From: Alphaproteobacteria bacterium Ga0077535
Lineage (GTDB): Bacteria; Pseudomonadota; Alphaproteobacteria; Caulobacterales; Aquidulcibacteraceae
Length of the DNA stretch: 64,000 nt
Assembly: GCA_001464425.1 (NCBI GenBank)
Contig: LNEK01000022.1
Coordinates: 23,826 to 87,825, forward strand
Direction of reading: 5' to 3'
Shown: positions 33,055 to 41,988 of the stretch, in pieces
How the letters are laid out: each line of letters begins with the position of its first letter
Position numbering within the stretch: position 1 is the first letter of the stretch
The notes under the pieces: generated by a model
Told to the model about the DNA's origin: nothing
The model's database searches: none
The model's input: only the letters and a program-made list of their open reading frames with translations
Program-made: the position numbers and the translations under genes

Positions 33055-35460
33055 GTGACACACGCGAGGGGGCAGACGCGTCCAAAGGGCGCTTGGCGCG
33101 GCGGACGTGCGCGCCTGGCGCATGGCGTCTTATTGGCGGCCTTTCTGGTGCTGCTCGCCGTAAGCGGCGTAACGCGCGCTTTAGATGAGCGGCTCAGAGA
33201 CCTCCGATTTAGTGCGCTCGAGCGCACCGCGAGCAGCAGCCTCGTCATCGTTGAAATCGATGCGGCGAGTCTGCGGGCGATCGACACTTGGCCCTGGCCG
33301 CGTGCACGCTACGCCGAACTCATCGAAAATCTGCGGGCCGCCGGCGCCGAAGTCATCGCCTTTGACGTCGACTTCAGTTCCCCGTCGAGCAGCGGGGACG
33401 ATGATCGACTGAGCGCTGCAATTCGTGCAGCGCCTGGCGATGTCATCTTGCCGGCGCTGCTGCAGCAACAGCGCAATGACGATCCAACTCTCTATGAGAG
33501 CGCGCCCAGCGCCGCCTTGGGCGCTGATGCGGTCATTGCCAATGTAAATCTCCTTCCGGAAACCAATGGCCGGGTGCGGCGCGGCCTCTATGAAATCGCT
33601 TCCGAAAGCGGCGCCCGCGCCTCAATGGCCGCCGCCTTAGCGGGCGCCGAACCCAACGCCAGTTTTCATATCGATTTCGGGATTGACCCATCGAGTTTCG
33701 AACGCCTGTCGTTCGTCGACGTGCTCACGGGCAATTTCGATCCGGCATCGGTGCGCGGAAAGCGTGTGCTGGTCGGGGCGACGGCGCTTGAACTCGGCGA
33801 CGAATTAGCAGTGCCGGTGCATGGCATATTGCCCGGCGTCATCGTGCACGCTCTCAGTTACGAGAGCATGGTGCAAGGACGGACGATCACCGCCCTTGCG
33901 CCCGGGTTTGGGCTTTTGCTTGCGCTTGCAATCTTGGTGGCGCGGCTCCGGCGCCCGCGCACGCCCCTCTCGTATCGCAATTTCATTCCGAGCTTGACGG
34001 TCGCCGCCGGCGCTTTGGCGCTGAGCTGGGCGACCCACCTTGTTTTTCCTTTTAGCCTCGATCTTGGGATCGTTCTCGCTGGCGAAGCTATTTGGATCTT
34101 TTATCTGCTGCTCAGCGAGATGCAGCGGCGCGCAGACGCCCTGATCGAACAACGCGAAGCTCTGCTGCGCCACCAAGCACATCACGATCCCGACACCGAG
34201 TTGCCCAACCGGCGTGCTTTGGCCGTCAGCGTTGAGGAGCTGATCGCGGCGCACCCCGATCGCCGCATCTGTATCATCGTCGCCGGCATTGATCGTCTGC
34301 AAGGCATCCGCACCGCCATCGGGCATCAAGGGGCAAATACTGTTATCACATCGATCGCCGCGCGCATTGCGCGCCGGGTTGAAGACTGCAAACCCGCGCG
34401 CCTGGACAGCTCGCTTATCGGATTTGCCCGCGTTTGCGGCGACAATGAAGATATTGAGGCGTGGGCGCACGCCATGCTCAGAACCATCGGCGACACAGCG
34501 GCGATCGACGGGGCCAATGTCGATGTCTCCCTAAAGCTTGGCGTCGCGACCCGCGATCAAGGGCAGTCGGCCGGCGCACTCATTGACGAAGCCTGCGCGG
34601 CCCTTCATGCCGGGCGGCGCGGACGCGCGAGCGTGACGCTTTTTGCGCCCAGTCACAGCGAAGAGCCGCAACAGCGTCTGTCGCTGATGACAGATTTGCT
34701 TTCAGGCATGGACAACGGCGAACTGAGCCTCGTCTACCAGCCAAAGCAGCGACTTGCCGACGGCGCCATGTGCGGCGCCGAGGCGCTCGTGCGCTGGCGG
34801 CACAGCGAGCGCGGTCAAGTCAGCCCCGACCTCTTTGTCGCGGCGGCCGAAGAAACCGGTCACATCCGTCAACTCACCAAATGGGTGCTTACAAGAGTTG
34901 TCGCCGACAGCGTCGCTTTTTCCAGAGCCGGCGTTGAGATCCCTCTCTCCTTCAATCTTTCAGCGGCGCTGCTGTGCATCGACGCAGCAATCGATGAGGT
35001 GCTGGCGGTCGCCGCGCGCAGCGCCTTGCCGCTCATTGCAGAGATTACCGAGACCAGCCGGATCGAGGATTCGGATCATGCCGCGCAGTCGCTGGCGCGG
35101 CTGCGGAGCGCCGGCGTATTGCTCTCCATCGATGATTACGGGATGGGGCTTTCCTCACTCTCCTACCTTCGCCTCATCGAGGCCGATGAGGTCAAGCTCG
35201 ACAAGAGCTTTGTCAGCGTCATCATGTCGAGTGACCGTGATCGTGTGCTGACCAAATCGACCATTGATCTGGCGCACGCACTCGGGATGAAAATCGCGGC
35301 CGAAGGCGTGGAAGAAGAGCATGTCCGCGAGATGCTGCACCTCATGGGTTGCGACACCATCCAAGGCTATCTCTATGGCAAGCCGATGAGCGCAGCGGCG
35401 CTGGTTCGCAAATACGATCGTGAGCACCAAAGCAAAGCCAATATTGTGCGCTCCGCTTAA
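33055..35460 (+). CDS. CHASE2-GGDEF-EAL c-di-GMP phosphodiesterase
   Basis: An 801-residue inner-membrane signalling protein with a GTG start. Order: a membrane helix (about 25-42), a periplasmic CHASE2 domain (DERLRDLRF... through GKRVLVGATALELGDELAVP), three membrane helices (about 275-350), a GGDEF domain and an EAL domain. In the GGDEF domain the signature is replaced by ARLDSSLIGFA, so cyclase activity is unlikely. The EAL domain keeps AEALVRW and IDDYGMG, so it probably degrades c-di-GMP. Coupled to a FecR protein, it likely reads an envelope signal. Confidence 0.9.
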   Translation: MTHARGQTRPKGAWRGGRARLAHGVLLAAFLVLLAVSGVTRALDERLRDLRFSALERTASSSLVIVEIDAASLRAIDTWPWPRARYAELIENLRAAGAEVIAFDVDFSSPSSSGDDDRLSAAIRAAPGDVILPALLQQQRNDDPTLYESAPSAALGADAVIANVNLLPETNGRVRRGLYEIASESGARASMAAALAGAEPNASFHIDFGIDPSSFERLSFVDVLTGNFDPASVRGKRVLVGATALELGDELAVPVHGILPGVIVHALSYESMVQGRTITALAPGFGLLLALAILVARLRRPRTPLSYRNFIPSLTVAAGALALSWATHLVFPFSLDLGIVLAGEAIWIFYLLLSEMQRRADALIEQREALLRHQAHHDPDTELPNRRALAVSVEELIAAHPDRRICIIVAGIDRLQGIRTAIGHQGANTVITSIAARIARRVEDCKPARLDSSLIGFARVCGDNEDIEAWAHAMLRTIGDTAAIDGANVDVSLKLGVATRDQGQSAGALIDEACAALHAGRRGRASVTLFAPSHSEEPQQRLSLMTDLLSGMDNGELSLVYQPKQRLADGAMCGAEALVRWRHSERGQVSPDLFVAAAEETGHIRQLTKWVLTRVVADSVAFSRAGVEIPLSFNLSAALLCIDAAIDEVLAVAARSALPLIAEITETSRIEDSDHAAQSLARLRSAGVLLSIDDYGMGLSSLSYLRLIEADEVKLDKSFVSVIMSSDRDRVLTKSTIDLAHALGMKIAAEGVEEEHVREMLHLMGCDTIQGYLYGKPMSAAALVRKYDREHQSKANIVRSA

Positions 35461-35525
35461 AGTTGGCCGAGACGCCTTCTCAAGCCGGCAATGCGGTTGG
35501 CCTGATGAACAGAGGCCGGCGGCCA

Positions 35526-36245
35526 CTAGCGCAGGGCAAATACCACCGTGACCGCAGCGTCAGTATCGAGTTGTCCCGGATTGATCGGCGCCACCGGCGC
35601 CGCCGCAGATTGTTCGAGCACCGCTGCAAAGGCGCCGTCGCGGCGCATGTCAGGCGGCGCAAAGGTGCTGCCGGGTTCAACAATCGAACGGATTGCAACC
35701 ACTTCGAGACCCGCAGCTTCGGCGTAGACGTTGGCGCGCCGGCGCGCGGTTTCCAACGCTTGCGCTCGCGCCGCTTCGCGCACGCGCTCCTCGTCGTCGA
35801 ACGTAAAGGTAATGCCATGAAGCTCGTTTGCGCCTTGCGCCACCGCCGCGTCGATGAGCCCGCTTATACGATTGAGATCACGCAGCCGCAACGAGACGGT
35901 GTTGCGGCTTATATAGCCGCTGACCCTCGGGGCCTGGCCGCGGACGTAAACGTATTGCGGCTCCAAAGAAAAGCCGACGGTCTGAATATCAGCGTCCTCG
36001 GCGCCTGCTTCTCTGGCCGCGTCCAGGACGGTCTGCATGCGATTGGTCTGCGCCTGTTGGGCGGCGACAGCGGTGTCGCCGCGAGCCACCACGCCAAGCG
36101 TGACAATGGCGAGATCGGGCGTGCTGCGGGTGCTCGCGCTTGCGTGCACGGCGAGTAGCGTTTCCTCAGCGCCGCACCCGATAAGTGCGATCGCGGTGAA
36201 GAGCGGCGCCAGTGTGCGTGCGCCGCGCGCTATGATGTGGAACAT
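35526..36245 (-). CDS. SIMPL-domain (DUF541) periplasmic protein
   Basis: A 239-residue exported protein with an N-terminal signal (TLAPLFTAIALIGCG looks like a lipobox) and the SIMPL core: LAIVTLGVVARGDTAVAAQQAQTNRMQTV, DADIQTVGFSLEPQYVY, and ARAQALETARRRANVYAEAAGLEV. Bacterial SIMPL proteins form ring-shaped periplasmic oligomers and are linked to oxidative stress; the biochemical function is unknown. It is leftward and convergent with the CHASE2 gene, standing alone. Confidence 0.88.
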   Translation of the reverse strand: MFHIIARGARTLAPLFTAIALIGCGAEETLLAVHASASTRSTPDLAIVTLGVVARGDTAVAAQQAQTNRMQTVLDAAREAGAEDADIQTVGFSLEPQYVYVRGQAPRVSGYISRNTVSLRLRDLNRISGLIDAAVAQGANELHGITFTFDDEERVREAARAQALETARRRANVYAEAAGLEVVAIRSIVEPGSTFAPPDMRRDGAFAAVLEQSAAAPVAPINPGQLDTDAAVTVVFALR

Positions 36246-36419
36246 GAAATCTGCCCTTGTGCCAAGCGAGGAAAAGCCTGCACTTCAGCGGCGCCTGGGC
36301 ACAAGCGGGCGCCTCACATGGCTGGATCACAATTCAGGCGCCATCGATGAGAGCATGCCCTCACCTAAAGCAGCGCATGAAGAGGAACGTGCGCTGCGAG
36401 CGATATCCCTGAACACCGC

Positions 36420-36773
36420 CTAGATGAACCAGCTCCATCCGCGTGCGCCGACAGCGCGCGTCGCCGGCGAAAGCGGCGTCGCCACCACCGCCCAGGTGGG
36501 ACCGAGTGCAAAGCCGCCGCCGGGATCTTCGTCGATCTTCCACGACGGGCGCGGGTCGGCGATCACGTGCGCAGACGCGGCGCGAGCGCCGCAGCGGCTG
36601 CAGCGCAGATCACGAGCGATGTCGCGGGCAAAGGCGCGCTCGCCCCAGAGCCGGAGCGCGGTGTCCAATCTGATGCGGGCGCCATGGCTGCATCTTGCGC
36701 ACGAGATGAAAAGACCGAGCGTCGTCGTCGCGCCAAGGCGCAGACCGCGGTTCTTGTCATTGTGCCAGACCAT
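36420..36773 (-). CDS. Hypothetical zinc-ribbon-like protein
   Basis: A 117-residue protein with two CxxC pairs, SCARCSHGARI and LRCSRCGARAAS, separated by LWGERAFARDIARDL, a layout typical of a short zinc-ribbon family common in alphaproteobacteria. The spacing LWG...FARDIA...RCSRCG followed by VIADPRPSW is repeated in many hypothetical proteins. The function is unknown. The C-terminal 20 residues are hydrophobic. It lies 9 bp downstream of the next leftward gene. Confidence 0.7.
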   Translation of the reverse strand: MVWHNDKNRGLRLGATTTLGLFISCARCSHGARIRLDTALRLWGERAFARDIARDLRCSRCGARAASAHVIADPRPSWKIDEDPGGGFALGPTWAVVATPLSPATRAVGARGWSWFI

Positions 36774-36782
36774 GGATCAAAG

Positions 36783-37079
36783 TCAGGCGAGCGCCGCCGC
36801 GAACGGGGCCCAGGCTGCGATCTCGTCCACCTTTTGGCATTCGCCATCGCGGGTGATGATCACCCAACCCTCCTCCTCGCGCATGGCGATGAGCTGACGC
36901 ACTGAATTGGGTTCTCGCGCAAACACTGGCTTTGAAAGCGGCGCGTTCTCCGTGTCGAGACGCCAAGCGGTGCGGTGCGGACGCAAAAGATGCGCCTCAG
37001 TGAGCGCGATCTCCATTTCATCGTCGCAGTCTAGAGTTTGATCGGCGTCATCCCTTTCAACGTGGAAGTCTTCGCTCAT
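36783..37079 (-). CDS. Hypothetical acidic protein
   Basis: A 98-residue soluble acidic protein, starting MSEDFHVERDDADQTLDCDDEMEIALTE after the chosen start at 37079; a longer frame back to 37136 is possible. The sequence REEEGWVIITRDGECQKV looks like a short beta-sheet domain. No family was recognised. It is 66 bp downstream of the S1/P1 nuclease and 9 bp upstream of the zinc-ribbon-like gene, so the leftward genes 38245 to 36420 may form one transcript. Confidence 0.6.
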   Translation of the reverse strand: MSEDFHVERDDADQTLDCDDEMEIALTEAHLLRPHRTAWRLDTENAPLSKPVFAREPNSVRQLIAMREEEGWVIITRDGECQKVDEIAAWAPFAAALA

Positions 37080-37145
37080 GGCCGGCTCAATTGTTTCGCC
37101 CGGCCAACATGTTCCCTTTTTGTTCTCGACTGTCAAGGCCGCTGA

Positions 37146-38012
37146 CTAGGGCCAGATCCGGTTCAGTGTGGATGAAAGGCGCAAGCTCGCTTTGGCGATT
37201 TGGCTGTGCACGACGGGGATAGCGGCATCGGCATGGAGACGGTCGATTTCGACACGCGCTTGCGGGGCCTCTGTGCACGCGGAGGCTGCCGGGTTGCGCT
37301 CATATATGATGTCGCGGGCGATTGCGTTGGATTGGCGCGCCCAAACAAGCGCATCGCCATCAGACCAACGGGCGCGGTTGTTGCGCATTAAGGCCTCAAC
37401 GCCCGCGCGCGCGTTCGGCTGTGCAAGCGCGTAGGCAAAGAGATCGTCGTCCCAGACGGCGTGAAGGTTTGTACGATGATCGGCGCCGCTTGCCGTGAAG
37501 CGCACACGCACATCATTGCCGCCGCGATCAGCGTTGTCAGCGGCGTGCAGCGGCTGATGGATGTCGCCGATCATGTGAACGAGACGGGCAAGCGCACGCA
37601 GGCGATCGCGGTCGCTAGCCCTTCTGTCTTGCAGGCGCCGGATCGCGCGCTCGATCGCGACGGTCGCGCAATTGCCATTGGCGCACCAGCTCTCGCGCGC
37701 TGGGACGGCGCCGCACACCGGGATGTTGTCGTAGTGCCAAGACGATTGATTGCGGAAAGATGGGATCCGGCGCACGCAATCGGACCAGACGCTCGCATCG
37801 CCAACAGAGTTGATCGCGCACCCCGCTACTGGATTGGCTGCGTCGGTTGCGATCAAACGCTCGACCTCGGCGCGAGCGCGCGGGTTAAGCTCATCATAGC
37901 TGAGCTCGGCGATCAAACGATGGCCGGCTTCGCTCCAGGCATAGGCTGGGGCCGGCGCCAGTGTCAGCGCGGCCAGCAGAAGCGAAACGAGCGCCGCGAG
38001 CCGGCGCGTCAC
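37146..38012 (-). CDS. S1/P1-type nuclease
   Basis: A 288-residue exported nuclease. The signal peptide ends at AYA, so the mature protein begins with Trp (AWSEAGHRLIAELSY), whose amino group and side chain bind zinc in this family. The cluster LARLVHMIGDIHQPLHAADNADRGGNDV holds the conserved His/Asp zinc ligands. S1/P1 enzymes cut single-stranded DNA and RNA and remove 3'-phosphates, and may feed cells phosphate and nucleosides. It overlaps the short gene upstream by 4 bp, so the two are co-transcribed. Confidence 0.92.
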   Translation of the reverse strand: MTRRLAALVSLLLAALTLAPAPAYAWSEAGHRLIAELSYDELNPRARAEVERLIATDAANPVAGCAINSVGDASVWSDCVRRIPSFRNQSSWHYDNIPVCGAVPARESWCANGNCATVAIERAIRRLQDRRASDRDRLRALARLVHMIGDIHQPLHAADNADRGGNDVRVRFTASGADHRTNLHAVWDDDLFAYALAQPNARAGVEALMRNNRARWSDGDALVWARQSNAIARDIIYERNPAASACTEAPQARVEIDRLHADAAIPVVHSQIAKASLRLSSTLNRIWP

Positions 38013-38245
38013 GCCGCGCGCTCGGCTTCAGTCCCAAGCAAGGCGCGCAAGCGTTCAATGTCCTCAGCCGATAGCCACACAGCCGGCGCGCCGAACCCGC
38101 CTGGGCGAAACAGAAACACCCGTCCCGCATGCGCCGCAACGTCATAAAGCGCCGCGCGGAGCGTGCGCATTGCATCGCGCGCCCCGTCCGGGCCCATCCA
38201 CCAATCGGGCGTGTCGGCGATCTCCAGGGCTTCAGCTTCGGTCAT
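38009..38245 (-). CDS. Small hypothetical protein
   Basis: A 78-residue soluble protein with a PDWWMGPDGARDAMRTLRAALYDVAAHAGRVFLFRPGG core and an alpha-helical end. No family was recognised. It overlaps the start of the S1/P1 nuclease by 4 bp and is therefore likely to be translated with it. Confidence 0.6.
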   Translation of the reverse strand: MTEAEALEIADTPDWWMGPDGARDAMRTLRAALYDVAAHAGRVFLFRPGGFGAPAVWLSAEDIERLRALLGTEAERAA

Positions 38246-38358
38246 GAACTCGACTCAGATTTTGTTTCGCTATGATGCTCTGACGCTGATGTTTACCTGT
38301 TCGTTGACGAAGGCGACGTCGATCTTGTTGCGGCGACGCACTAATACGGAAAAAGCCG

Positions 38359-39258
38359 ATGAATCGCGACGAAGCCCTGCGCCTCCTCGAAGCTGATCGT
38401 GACGTTCGGCTGCTCCGGCGCGTGCCTGGGGTCGCGTCTTGGCCGCTTGCCCCCACCAGCGACAATCTCCGGCGCGCTATCTTCGTCGACACCGAGACGA
38501 CCGGGCTTGATGCGGACGACGACGAAGTCATCGAACTTGCCATGCTGCCGTTCGATTATGACCGCGACAGCGGCGCCATTGTCGCCGTCCATGTCGATGC
38601 GGCGCTCACCGCTTTGCGCCAACCCTCGAAACCTATTCCCCCCGAGAGCGCCGCCATTCACGGCATTCGCGATGAGGATGTTGCGGGCAAGACGATTGAT
38701 CCTGCGCATATCAGCGCCCTCCTCGATGAGGCGCAGCTCGTCATCGCCCACAATGCCGCCTTCGATCGGCCGATGGTGGAAAAACTCTGGCCGGTGTTTG
38801 AAACCAAACACTGGGCCTGCTCGCTGGCCGACATCGATTGGCGCGGTGAGGGCTTAGGCTCCTCGAAATTGGATTATCTTTTGATGCGTCAGGGCTGGTT
38901 CTTCGACGATCACCGCGCGCTCGCCGATGCGCTGGCGGCGACGTTCCTTTTGACCCTGCCGCTGCCGCGCTCAGGCAAGCCTGCTTTTGCCGACCTGCTT
39001 GAATGCGCGCGCCGGCCGCTGCGCGCCGTGCGCGCGATCGACACCGCCTTCGAACAGCGCGCAGCTTTAAAAGCGCGCGGCTATCGCTGGGATGCGGGCG
39101 ATGGAGCGCGCGCCAAAGCCTGGTGGACATTGACCGACAATCCGCAGGCTGAGATCGATTGGCTGAATGCGGAAATCTACGCGGCGCCGCGCGAGATTCC
39201 GGTGATCAATGTGCCGGCGACACGCCGCTATTCGGCACGGCTTTGGCCGTCGGACTGA
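38359..39258 (+). CDS. DnaQ-like 3'-5' exonuclease
   Basis: A 299-residue DEDDh exonuclease. AIFVDTETTGLD carries the first Asp and Glu, IAHNAAFDRPM the second Asp, and HRALADA the catalytic His and last Asp. The family trims 3' ends and proofreads or degrades DNA. The chain is longer than DnaQ epsilon and has an extra C-terminal part of about 120 residues without a recognised domain. It is a single gene, divergent from the leftward gene at 38245. Confidence 0.9.
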   Translation: MNRDEALRLLEADRDVRLLRRVPGVASWPLAPTSDNLRRAIFVDTETTGLDADDDEVIELAMLPFDYDRDSGAIVAVHVDAALTALRQPSKPIPPESAAIHGIRDEDVAGKTIDPAHISALLDEAQLVIAHNAAFDRPMVEKLWPVFETKHWACSLADIDWRGEGLGSSKLDYLLMRQGWFFDDHRALADALAATFLLTLPLPRSGKPAFADLLECARRPLRAVRAIDTAFEQRAALKARGYRWDAGDGARAKAWWTLTDNPQAEIDWLNAEIYAAPREIPVINVPATRRYSARLWPSD

Positions 39259-39310
39259 GTGCGAGGCGCCGGTCAGGCGCACAGTGCCAAAAGCCCAATG
39301 CCATCTCGCC

Positions 39311-39351
39311 CCGCGCGCGTCCAAGGGCGCTTTGGCCCTTGACCCGCGCGG
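39311..39351. terminator. Long hairpin between convergent genes
   Basis: A GC-rich stem pairs 39311-39328 with 39335-39351 around the loop GCTTTG, between the stops of the exonuclease and nucleotidyltransferase genes. No T-run is present, so it may be a bidirectional block or a REP-like element. Confidence 0.4.
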
Positions 39352-39441
39352 CGCGAGACGGCGCGTCGAACGCGTCGGGACGCGGGGGCGTCCCTTTCTT
39401 TTCAACCTCGCCTCCGGCGGGTCGAACACGAGGGCTGCGTT

Positions 39442-40443
39442 TCATGTCGCAGATTGTGCGCGCCATTGGGCGTAGATCGGCAGAAGCTCTGGCGGCAGAC
39501 TGGCTTCGAAAGCGGCATCCAGCGGAAAGTGCGGCATCGCCTCGCCGATGGCGTCCAGCAGAGCCTCACCCTGCTTGATGTCTTTGGGGCGCTTCAAAGC
39601 ATTGCGCTTGGGCTGACGGCCCAACCACATTTTCTGCAAGGCAAAGTAACGTGGGTCGGGCGCGACGATCCGCGCCGGCGTGCCATCGCGGCAGATGACG
39701 ACGCGGTCGACAGTTCGACCGAGCAACAGCCATTCTTGCTCTAACAATGGCACGGGGCGCGGTTGATCGGCGCGGAACATCGTCCCGGCGCGCGATGGCG
39801 CGACCAGGATCTCAACGTCATAGGCTTTGGAATTGCGCGCCTGAAAGGTGCGCTCAAGATTGATTGTGTAGGTGTCGTCGACGGCTTTCAGCATATCCCA
39901 AAGCACACGCTCATTTTGCGTTGGCGTGCGCGCAGACCAAGCAAGATCAAAATCGTCAGTCTCATCGGGCGCGCCGCGGATAAAGCCGCCAGCCTCGACC
40001 GCATAAGCCGCCATTGCGTTGGCGCCGACCACCAGAAGATGGCTGCCCAGGAGTTGGCGGCGATCGGCTTCGCGCAGGATCGGGCCTGCGGCGCTCGCGA
40101 GCATCGGCAAACGCAGCGCCCGCGCCAGGCGGCCGCTTTCATCCAAGGCGGCGCGGGCCCCGTCGCGGCGCGCCTTCGCTTCGGCCTTTTGGGCGCGATA
40201 ACGCGTCAGTTGCGCCTCGAGCGCGGCGGACCAGGGTCCAAGACTCTTGCCCAGGCCGCTGCGGTCTCGGATCTCGTAGAGATAGGCGCGCCCACCCACT
40301 TGCTTGCGGCGCAGGTCATAAGGCAGCGCCGCCAGCGCCCGCTCGGCAGCGATCCAGACTTCGTAACGCTGCTCAAGATTGACCAGCGTCCGAGCCTGCT
40401 CATCGGTGAAAACTACAACCGGCACGGGCGAATTATCCCACAT
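39442..40443 (-). CDS. Nucleotidyltransferase (GSU2403-like)
   Basis: A 333-residue protein with the nucleotidyltransferase-fold motif GANAMAAYAVEAGGFIRG followed by ETDDFDLAW, which supplies the metal-binding Asp residues. The arrangement matches the GSU2403-type family, whose substrates are mostly unknown; related folds act as toxins or in tRNA or antibiotic modification. A perfect 14-bp inverted repeat flanks the upstream region, with one arm covering the start codon, so initiation is probably controlled. Confidence 0.8.
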   Translation of the reverse strand: MWDNSPVPVVVFTDEQARTLVNLEQRYEVWIAAERALAALPYDLRRKQVGGRAYLYEIRDRSGLGKSLGPWSAALEAQLTRYRAQKAEAKARRDGARAALDESGRLARALRLPMLASAAGPILREADRRQLLGSHLLVVGANAMAAYAVEAGGFIRGAPDETDDFDLAWSARTPTQNERVLWDMLKAVDDTYTINLERTFQARNSKAYDVEILVAPSRAGTMFRADQPRPVPLLEQEWLLLGRTVDRVVICRDGTPARIVAPDPRYFALQKMWLGRQPKRNALKRPKDIKQGEALLDAIGEAMPHFPLDAAFEASLPPELLPIYAQWRAQSAT

Positions 40444-40474
40444 TTTCTGGTTTTATGGAAATGTGGGATAATTC
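40430..40474. promoter_or_regulatory. Perfect 14-bp inverted repeat over a start codon
   Basis: Arms GAATTATCCCACAT (40430-40443) and ATGTGGGATAATTC (40461-40474), separated by 17 bp. The first arm is exactly the first 14 nt of the leftward nucleotidyltransferase gene on the other strand (ATG at 40443). It could be an operator, or an RNA hairpin that hides the start codon. Confidence 0.65.
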
Positions 40475-40520
40475 CATTACAATCAGCCACTTGGGCCGCC
40501 CATTCCGAGTGGCCGCCAAG

Positions 40521-40551
40521 AAAAGAGCGGACCCTCAAAGAGGGCCCGCTC
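40521..40551 (-). terminator. Rho-independent terminator of the conjugation operon
   Basis: Read leftward: GAGCGGGCCCTC, TTTG loop region, AGGGTCCGCTC, then TTTTC. The stem has one mismatch. It lies 70-100 bp after the last gene of the leftward trb operon and before the nucleotidyltransferase gene, and should end the operon. Confidence 0.65.
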
Positions 40552-40622
40552 GAAGGCATTGGGTATGGTGGGGTGTCTCAAGGGAGACGGCGTCAATATG
40601 GCGTTAATCCTTTAAGCATTCG

Positions 40623-40922
40623 TTAGCGAAATGAGGCCGGGCCCGGCGCCTGCTCTATGGATGCGCGCGGCGCCTGACGCGGGCTCGATCGCACCGCACT
40701 CAGCTGGCGCACGCCCCATTCGTGGAGCTTGCGCTTTGGATAACGCGGGTAGCGGCCATGATGAATGCAAGGTGGGCCGTCATCGCGGGTTGAATAAATC
40801 TTCGCTAGCGTTTTGGGCGTGCGCCGGACGCCAATGCTGGCGAGATAAGCTGACGCTTCGCGGCGATCGAGAAGCCCATCGGTGAAATCTGCCGGCAGTG
40901 CGTCTTCGGGATGCTCTGACAC
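40623..40922 (-). CDS. Small putative DNA-binding protein
   Basis: A 99-residue protein with LLDRREASAYLASIGVRRTPKTLAKIYSTRDDGPPCIHHGRYPRYPKRKLHEW, which resembles an AlpA/excisionase-type helix-turn-helix (helix, turn, then a basic wing ending in a Trp). The position at the end of the trb operon, 10 bp after trbI, is where DUF2274 usually sits; this is a different protein. It may control the element. Confidence 0.65.
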   Translation of the reverse strand: MSEHPEDALPADFTDGLLDRREASAYLASIGVRRTPKTLAKIYSTRDDGPPCIHHGRYPRYPKRKLHEWGVRQLSAVRSSPRQAPRASIEQAPGPASFR

Positions 40923-40932
40923 TTCGGCCTCC

Positions 40933-41988
40933 TCAGTCTCGATAGGGTCGCAAGACGATGTCGCGCGTCACCAGCACCCGAACCGGTGCGCCGGCGCGCA
41001 CGCGCAAGGTCGGGCGAACCGCAAGCTCGCGATCGACGATGCGCCCGCCCGTCGCCGCCGCTTGCTGGGCGGCGGCGTCGCCAACGCTCTGCGTCAACGT
41101 CTCAGATTCATTGTCTTCAGCTTCATTGGCGACAACGCTGATGATGGCTGAGAGCGCAATTGCAGCCGCGAGGCGATCGAAATGGTTGTCCACGCGATCA
41201 CTGATGCCAGATGCGCCGGATGCGTCGCTCGCTTCCATGCCTTGTAGATTGATCGACCAACCATTCGGCAAGATGAGACGCTGCCACACGAGCAATAGCC
41301 GGCGGTCGCCGTAGGTGGTCGCATTGTCATAAGCGCCAATGAGACGCGCGCCTTGCGGGATGAGAAGATACTGGCCGGTGACACTATCGAAGACCGGCGC
41401 CGTCACTTGCGCTATCACCCGGCCCGGAAGATCGGAATTGAGCTCTGTCTGCAGCGCAGCTGGGATGATCGCGCCTGCAAGCAGTTCAAAGCGCGAGCGC
41501 GGCGGAGAAAGTCGCGCGGGCGAGCGATCTGCATCTGTCGTTGTTGCGCCTGCCTCAGCTCTGAGGGCGGTGAAGAGAATGGGCGCGCCGCGCGCGACTG
41601 CCTCAGGATCGGGCGCGCTTTGCGCTTGACGCGCCGGCGCCGCGGCTTGCGCGCCGCTCCAGATTTCGCCTTCCGGCGGCTCGAGCTCAACAACGTCGGG
41701 CGACGCTTCGGCCTGAAACGCGCCCAGATCGGCGGCGCCGTAGGATTGCGGCGCAAGGCGAATGGAGTCCGGCGGACCTGCTAAAGCTGCGCTTTGCGCA
41801 TCCGCGACGCGGCGCCGGTCGGGGCGTTCGCTGAGGCCATAGACTAATGCAAAGGCGATAATGGCCGCCATAGTGAGGGCGCCGCCGAGCAGGACTTTGC
41901 GCGAGAGCCGCCGCGGCGATGGCGGCTTAGCGCGGATGGCGATGTCGGGTGGCTCGCCTGTTGACGAAGGCGTTGTCTCTGGGCTCAT
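40933..41988 (-). CDS. trbI: Conjugal transfer protein TrbI (VirB10)
   Basis: A 351-residue component of the mating-pair channel, spanning the inner membrane (helix near residues 29-50, KVLLGGALTMAAIIAFALVYGL), with a Pro-rich linker and the C-terminal VirB10 barrel (LIGAYDNATTYGDRRLLLVWQRLILPNGWSINL). VirB10 proteins link inner and outer membrane and open the outer pore. It overlaps trbG by 4 bp. Confidence 0.93.
   Translation of the reverse strand: MSPETTPSSTGEPPDIAIRAKPPSPRRLSRKVLLGGALTMAAIIAFALVYGLSERPDRRRVADAQSAALAGPPDSIRLAPQSYGAADLGAFQAEASPDVVELEPPEGEIWSGAQAAAPARQAQSAPDPEAVARGAPILFTALRAEAGATTTDADRSPARLSPPRSRFELLAGAIIPAALQTELNSDLPGRVIAQVTAPVFDSVTGQYLLIPQGARLIGAYDNATTYGDRRLLLVWQRLILPNGWSINLQGMEASDASGASGISDRVDNHFDRLAAAIALSAIISVVANEAEDNESETLTQSVGDAAAQQAAATGGRIVDRELAVRPTLRVRAGAPVRVLVTRDIVLRPYRD

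Noticed and set aside
40430..40474. The inverted repeat as the end of an insertion sequence
   Set aside because: There is no transposase, no target duplication and the repeat covers a gene start, so regulation fits better.
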